Source: Flavobacteriales bacterium (GTDB lineage Bacteria > Bacteroidota > Bacteroidia > Flavobacteriales > BACL11). Taken from it: 8,107 bases of DNA. Where the stretch lies: the NCBI GenBank assembly GCA_002730985.1, contig PCBP01000059.1:1-8107 (forward strand), given 5' to 3'. The notes beneath the pieces were generated by a model that ran no database searches, was not told the DNA's origin, and was given only the letters and a program-made list of their open reading frames with translations. A program made the position numbers and the translations under genes. This document shows positions 5,309-8,107 of this stretch, piece by piece; positions within the stretch are counted from its first letter, which is position 1, and every line of letters begins with the position of its first letter.

Positions 5309-7285
5309 TTAGTTATTAGCTTCATACCAAGATTGAAACATTAAGATGCTCCATAGCTTAGTGCCCCAATCTTTCTTTCCATTAATATGTTCTAACCATA
5401 ATTTTCTCACTATATCGGGGTAAAAATATCCCTCATCTCTTAATCTCTGCTCATCTAATAGTGATTCTGCCCAATCTCGAAGTGGGCCTCTTAGCCATAA
5501 ACCAAGAGGAATACTAAAACCTGTTTTTGGTCTCTCGATTAATTCTTTTGGCACATGTTTGTAGAGAATTTGCCTTAGTGCCCATTTGCCTTCATTATCT
5601 CTAATTTTCATATTTAAAGGCAGCCTAAGTGAAACATCTACAACGCCTGGGTCTAGAAAAGGAATGCGTGTTTCCAGACTATTTGCCATAGCAGCTCTAT
5701 CTACTTTACATAGAATATCATCTGGCAAATAATTAAGAACATCCCAATACATCATTCTTGAAGGACTGTCCTTGATACCTAAATCTTTTGGAGAGACTCC
5801 AGATAAATCATTAATAGAATAATCATAATCTGTTGTGTCAATAACGACTTTCGCTGGATCATGATGAACACTGAGCAAATTAAAATATAAATCCTCAATA
5901 CTTCTAACATTTACGAGTGTTTCACTTAATTTATGTGCTTTTTCACCCAAGCGATCTATACCTTTCAATCCCTTTTGCACACTATTAATAAATGTTTGCG
6001 TTCTCTCCCAATTATTCTCAGAAACATTCCCCAAATTAGCAGCAAAAATGTTTCTTAGATAATAAGGCATCCAAGAGACTTTATTCCATATTCTAGGTGC
6101 CCAGAAATATCGATTATACCCACCGAAAAGTTCATCTCCTGCGTCACCAGAAAGAGATACTGTGACTTCTTTTCTTGCATGTGCAGCAATTAAAAATGTT
6201 GGAATTTGTGAAGAATCAGCAAAAGGTTCGTCATATATTTCCGGTAGTTCAGTTATTATGTTCCTAGCGTCTAATGATGAAACATGCATCTCGTAGTGAT
6301 CTGTCCCTAAATGATTTGCGACTTCTGAAGCAAAGGGTGATTCATCAAATTGTGACTCTTCAAACGCAACGGTAAAAGTCTTGATAGCCGATGATGCTTG
6401 GTTTTGCATTAAAGCTACAATCAAAGATGAATCTATACCGCCACTTAAAAAAGCCCCGAGCGGTACATCTGATAGCAATTGTGATCTTATTGACTTATTT
6501 AAAGCTAATTCAAGAGAACCTATTGCTTCACTTTCATCATAAAATTGATCCTGATTACCTGCTCTTATTTGATCATCAAATGACCAATATTTACTGATTT
6601 TATAATTTTTAAAATCATTTTGAGAGGCTTTAACTTCCAAGAATGATCCTGGTTCTAATTTATATATGTCTTCATAGATACTTTTTGGTGATGGGACATA
6701 TAAAAATCGTAGGTAATCTGACAATGCTTTTCGAGAGATAGGATTAGTAAATCCAGGAAAATTTTTAATTGCTTTTAACTCAGACCCAAAAACAAAGCTA
6801 TTGTTAACCAATCCATAGTATAGAGGCTTCTCTCCAAATCGATCTCTAGCTAAAGTCAAAGTTTCATCTTTGTTATCCCACACCGCCATAGCAAACATAC
6901 CAACCAATGATTTTAGTGTGGCTTCAATGCCCCATTCTGCAATAGCAGCTAGCAGAGTTTCGGTATCAGATGTGCCTACCCAATTATAAGTTTCTCTATT
7001 GCTTTTCTCTAATTCCTTTCTCAATTCTAAGTGATTATAGATTTCACCATTAAAAGCGATGGTATATCTGGAGTCTATAGATTGCATTGGCTGATGGCCT
7101 GCCTTTGATAAATCAAGAACGGATAATCTCCTATGACCTAAAGCTATTTTTGACTCAGTATCCAGCCATACACCAAAATCATCAGGTCCCCTATGAATCA
7201 GACTAGAGGTCATTGAAGATATAATCCTCTCTAACTCATTAGATGAAGATATATCAAAGTTGATAAAACCAGTTAAACCACACAT
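5309..7285 (-). CDS. asnB: Asparagine synthase (glutamine-hydrolysing), AsnB-type amidotransferase
   Basis: This 658-residue protein has the two-domain AsnB layout. The N-terminal class II glutamine amidotransferase domain begins MCGLTGF, with Cys2 as nucleophile once Met1 is removed. HRGPDD (31-36), LGHRRLSVLDLS (49-60), FNGEIYN (78-84) and SDTE (106-109) form the glutaminase pocket. The C-terminal ATP-pyrophosphatase domain has the PP-loop SGGIDSS (281-287), SGDAGDELFGGY (379-390) and a late DRAAMANSLETRIPFLD block. All usual catalytic residues are present, so it should release ammonia from glutamine and transfer it to an adenylated carboxylate. The family reaction is aspartate to asparagine. 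Homologues inside O-antigen and capsule loci are often thought to amidate uronic acids, and the position between a glycan SDR and a Wzy-like polymerase favours that here. This is inference, since the sequence does not reveal the acceptor. It follows the SDR gene after a 75-nt gap and lacks a clear Shine-Dalgarno sequence. The gene symbol names the family, not a proven function. Confidence 0.95.
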   Translation of the reverse strand: MCGLTGFINFDISSSNELERIISSMTSSLIHRGPDDFGVWLDTESKIALGHRRLSVLDLSKAGHQPMQSIDSRYTIAFNGEIYNHLELRKELEKSNRETYNWVGTSDTETLLAAIAEWGIEATLKSLVGMFAMAVWDNKDETLTLARDRFGEKPLYYGLVNNSFVFGSELKAIKNFPGFTNPISRKALSDYLRFLYVPSPKSIYEDIYKLEPGSFLEVKASQNDFKNYKISKYWSFDDQIRAGNQDQFYDESEAIGSLELALNKSIRSQLLSDVPLGAFLSGGIDSSLIVALMQNQASSAIKTFTVAFEESQFDESPFASEVANHLGTDHYEMHVSSLDARNIITELPEIYDEPFADSSQIPTFLIAAHARKEVTVSLSGDAGDELFGGYNRYFWAPRIWNKVSWMPYYLRNIFAANLGNVSENNWERTQTFINSVQKGLKGIDRLGEKAHKLSETLVNVRSIEDLYFNLLSVHHDPAKVVIDTTDYDYSINDLSGVSPKDLGIKDSPSRMMYWDVLNYLPDDILCKVDRAAMANSLETRIPFLDPGVVDVSLRLPLNMKIRDNEGKWALRQILYKHVPKELIERPKTGFSIPLGLWLRGPLRDWAESLLDEQRLRDEGYFYPDIVRKLWLEHINGKKDWGTKLWSILMFQSWYEANN

Positions 7286-7360
7286 TTTTAGAAAAAAGAA
7301 GAAATACTAATAAAAATTAAATCTAAAGCTTTATTTTGGTGCAACACCCAGTGAATATTA
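7286..7360 (-). promoter_or_regulatory. Intergenic gap with a weak candidate sigma-70 promoter
   Basis: This 75-nt gap is the longest between genes in the window. On the minus strand it contains TTGCAC (complement of 7339-7344) and TTTAAT (complement of 7316-7321) separated by 17 nt. This is a poor -35 match and a good -10 match to the sigma-70 consensus, placed about 30 nt before the asnB start. Such matches are common by chance in AT-rich DNA. No rho-independent terminator is visible after the SDR stop, so read-through from upstream is the simpler view. Confidence 0.2.
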
Positions 7361-8107
7361 TTACCAGATCGACCTTCCGCCATCCATTATAATATTTTGA
7401 CCATTCATATATGATGATGCATCTGAGCAAAGAAACTGTATTGCTGAGCGATATTCATCTCTATTGGCCATTCTGCCAAGCGGAATTAATGAGCTGAGTT
7501 TTGTAACAAATTCATCATCATGATCATTATATATGCCTCCTGGTGATAGAGCATTTGATCTTATATTTAGATCTGACCAATATGTAGCAAGGTAAAGCGT
7601 CATGCCAACTAAACCAGATTTAATAACTGAATAGGTAATAGGCTTAACAGGCTGGCTTTTATCTTCTATGCCTTCCTTCCTGTAAATTCTCTGATCTGGT
7701 GAAATGACAGAAAGATCAGAAGCAATATTGAGTATAACTCCACCTTTTTTATCCCTTGCCATTAAAGACCCAAAGTTTTGACTAGCAAGAAATGCCCCTG
7801 TGAGCCCGACCTTTATCTGAGTATTCCAGCTATCTAAGGAAAAATTCTCTAATCTCGATGATTCAACAATATTACCATCATCAATTACTTTAGGATCTAT
7901 CGCTGCATTATTAACCAAAATATCTACTCTGATATTTAGATCTTCAATTTGATTTACTACAGATCCAATCTCCCCAAGATCTGTGACATCCATCTTAAAG
8001 GTAATAATCTTTTCTGGGTTAAAGTTAACCTCTAATGCTTCTCTGGCTTTTGATAGAAGAGATTCAGATATGTCAGTAAGAATTACCGTGGCATTTGATT
8101 CTAGTAA
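7361..8107 (-). CDS. Short-chain dehydrogenase/reductase, PtmA-like (5' end outside window)
   Basis: The frame is open from the right edge to TAA 7363-7361 and yields 248 residues; the Met at 7993-7991 is internal, because 38 further sense codons precede it. What is visible starts within beta-2 of a classical SDR (VILTDIS, fragment residues 8-14). It continues with KMDVTD (38-43), the NNAA motif (66-69), ILNIAS with the catalytic Ser (125-130), the YSVIK Tyr-Lys pair (159-163), NALSPGGIYN (185-194) and the end MDGGRSIW. The N-terminal GxxxGxG cofactor loop, probably some 20-30 residues, lies beyond the edge. The sequence between Ser and Tyr is longer than usual, with ISPDQRIYRKEGIEDKSQP (135-153). 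From memory this insert and the DGGRSIW end resemble SDRs of nonulosonic acid or flagellin-glycan clusters (PtmA-type). It probably oxidises or reduces a sugar or sugar nucleotide; the substrate is unknown. A fatty-acid ketoreductase role is unlikely in this context. Confidence 0.88.
   Translation of the reverse strand, partial: LLESNATVILTDISESLLSKAREALEVNFNPEKIITFKMDVTDLGEIGSVVNQIEDLNIRVDILVNNAAIDPKVIDDGNIVESSRLENFSLDSWNTQIKVGLTGAFLASQNFGSLMARDKKGGVILNIASDLSVISPDQRIYRKEGIEDKSQPVKPITYSVIKSGLVGMTLYLATYWSDLNIRSNALSPGGIYNDHDDEFVTKLSSLIPLGRMANRDEYRSAIQFLCSDASSYMNGQNIIMDGGRSIW

Noticed and set aside
6391..6597. Short plus-strand open frame opposite the asnB PP-loop region
   Set aside because: Antisense to conserved AsnB sequence; no motif or ribosome binding site that would support it.
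7338..7350. Short inverted repeat GGTG-TTG-CACC after the SDR stop, as a terminator
   Set aside because: Only four base pairs, and it is not followed by a T-run on the minus strand, so it is unlikely to stop transcription.
7991..7993. ATG as a possible true start of the right-edge SDR
   Set aside because: Starting here would remove the beta-2 strand and the cofactor-binding loop; the frame stays open for 38 more codons with typical SDR sequence, so the Met is internal.
1..8107. CRISPR, insertion sequence, tRNA, phage or defence-system content
   Set aside because: No direct-repeat array, transposase, terminal inverted repeats, tRNA-like fold or defence gene motif is seen; almost all of the window is accounted for by glycan genes.

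Overview
The window is a stretch of a surface-polysaccharide (O-antigen, capsule or other Und-PP-linked glycan) biosynthesis locus. It is clearly AT-rich, roughly one third G+C by eye. All genes lie on the minus strand and are tightly packed, so they are read from the right edge to the left edge as one probable operon. The gene families (EpsG/Wzy polymerase, small monotopic phosphoglycosyl transferase, CapD/LegB-type dehydratase, O-antigen-type epimerase) and their protein style suggest a Gram-negative bacterium, most likely a proteobacterium. The sequence does not fix the species. There are no mobile elements, RNA genes, CRISPR arrays or visibly broken genes.

Layout in transcription order: (1) the 3' part of a short-chain dehydrogenase resembling PtmA-type enzymes, cut by the right edge (7361-8107); (2) a 75-nt gap; (3) an AsnB-type glutamine amidotransferase/asparagine synthase (5309-7285); (4) an EpsG-family membrane protein, probably the Wzy polymerase (4176-5282); (5) a GT4 glycosyltransferase starting at a GTG that overlaps the polymerase stop codon (3040-4176); (6) an extended-SDR sugar-nucleotide epimerase/4-ketoreductase (2094-3038); (7) a soluble UDP-GlcNAc 4,6-dehydratase of the CapD/LegB type (896-2083); (8) a small monotopic phosphoglycosyl transferase (216-890); (9) the N-terminal 51 codons of an unrecognised gene leaving the window on the left (1-155).

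A coherent working model follows, and it is inference. The 4,6-dehydratase makes a 4-keto-6-deoxy-HexNAc nucleotide, and the neighbouring epimerase/reductase turns it into a UDP-QuiNAc or UDP-FucNAc-type sugar. The phosphoglycosyl transferase loads a sugar phosphate onto undecaprenyl phosphate, the GT4 enzyme extends the unit, and the EpsG/Wzy protein polymerises it. The AsnB homologue may amidate a uronic acid in the glycan or its precursor. The PtmA-like SDR and LegB-like dehydratase also fit a nonulosonic (legionaminic-type) acid pathway whose other genes would lie outside the window.

No new defence or mobile system is visible. The most notable point is in the phosphoglycosyl transferase: where characterised members carry the catalytic Asp-Glu dyad, this one reads Asn-Glu (N90-E91).
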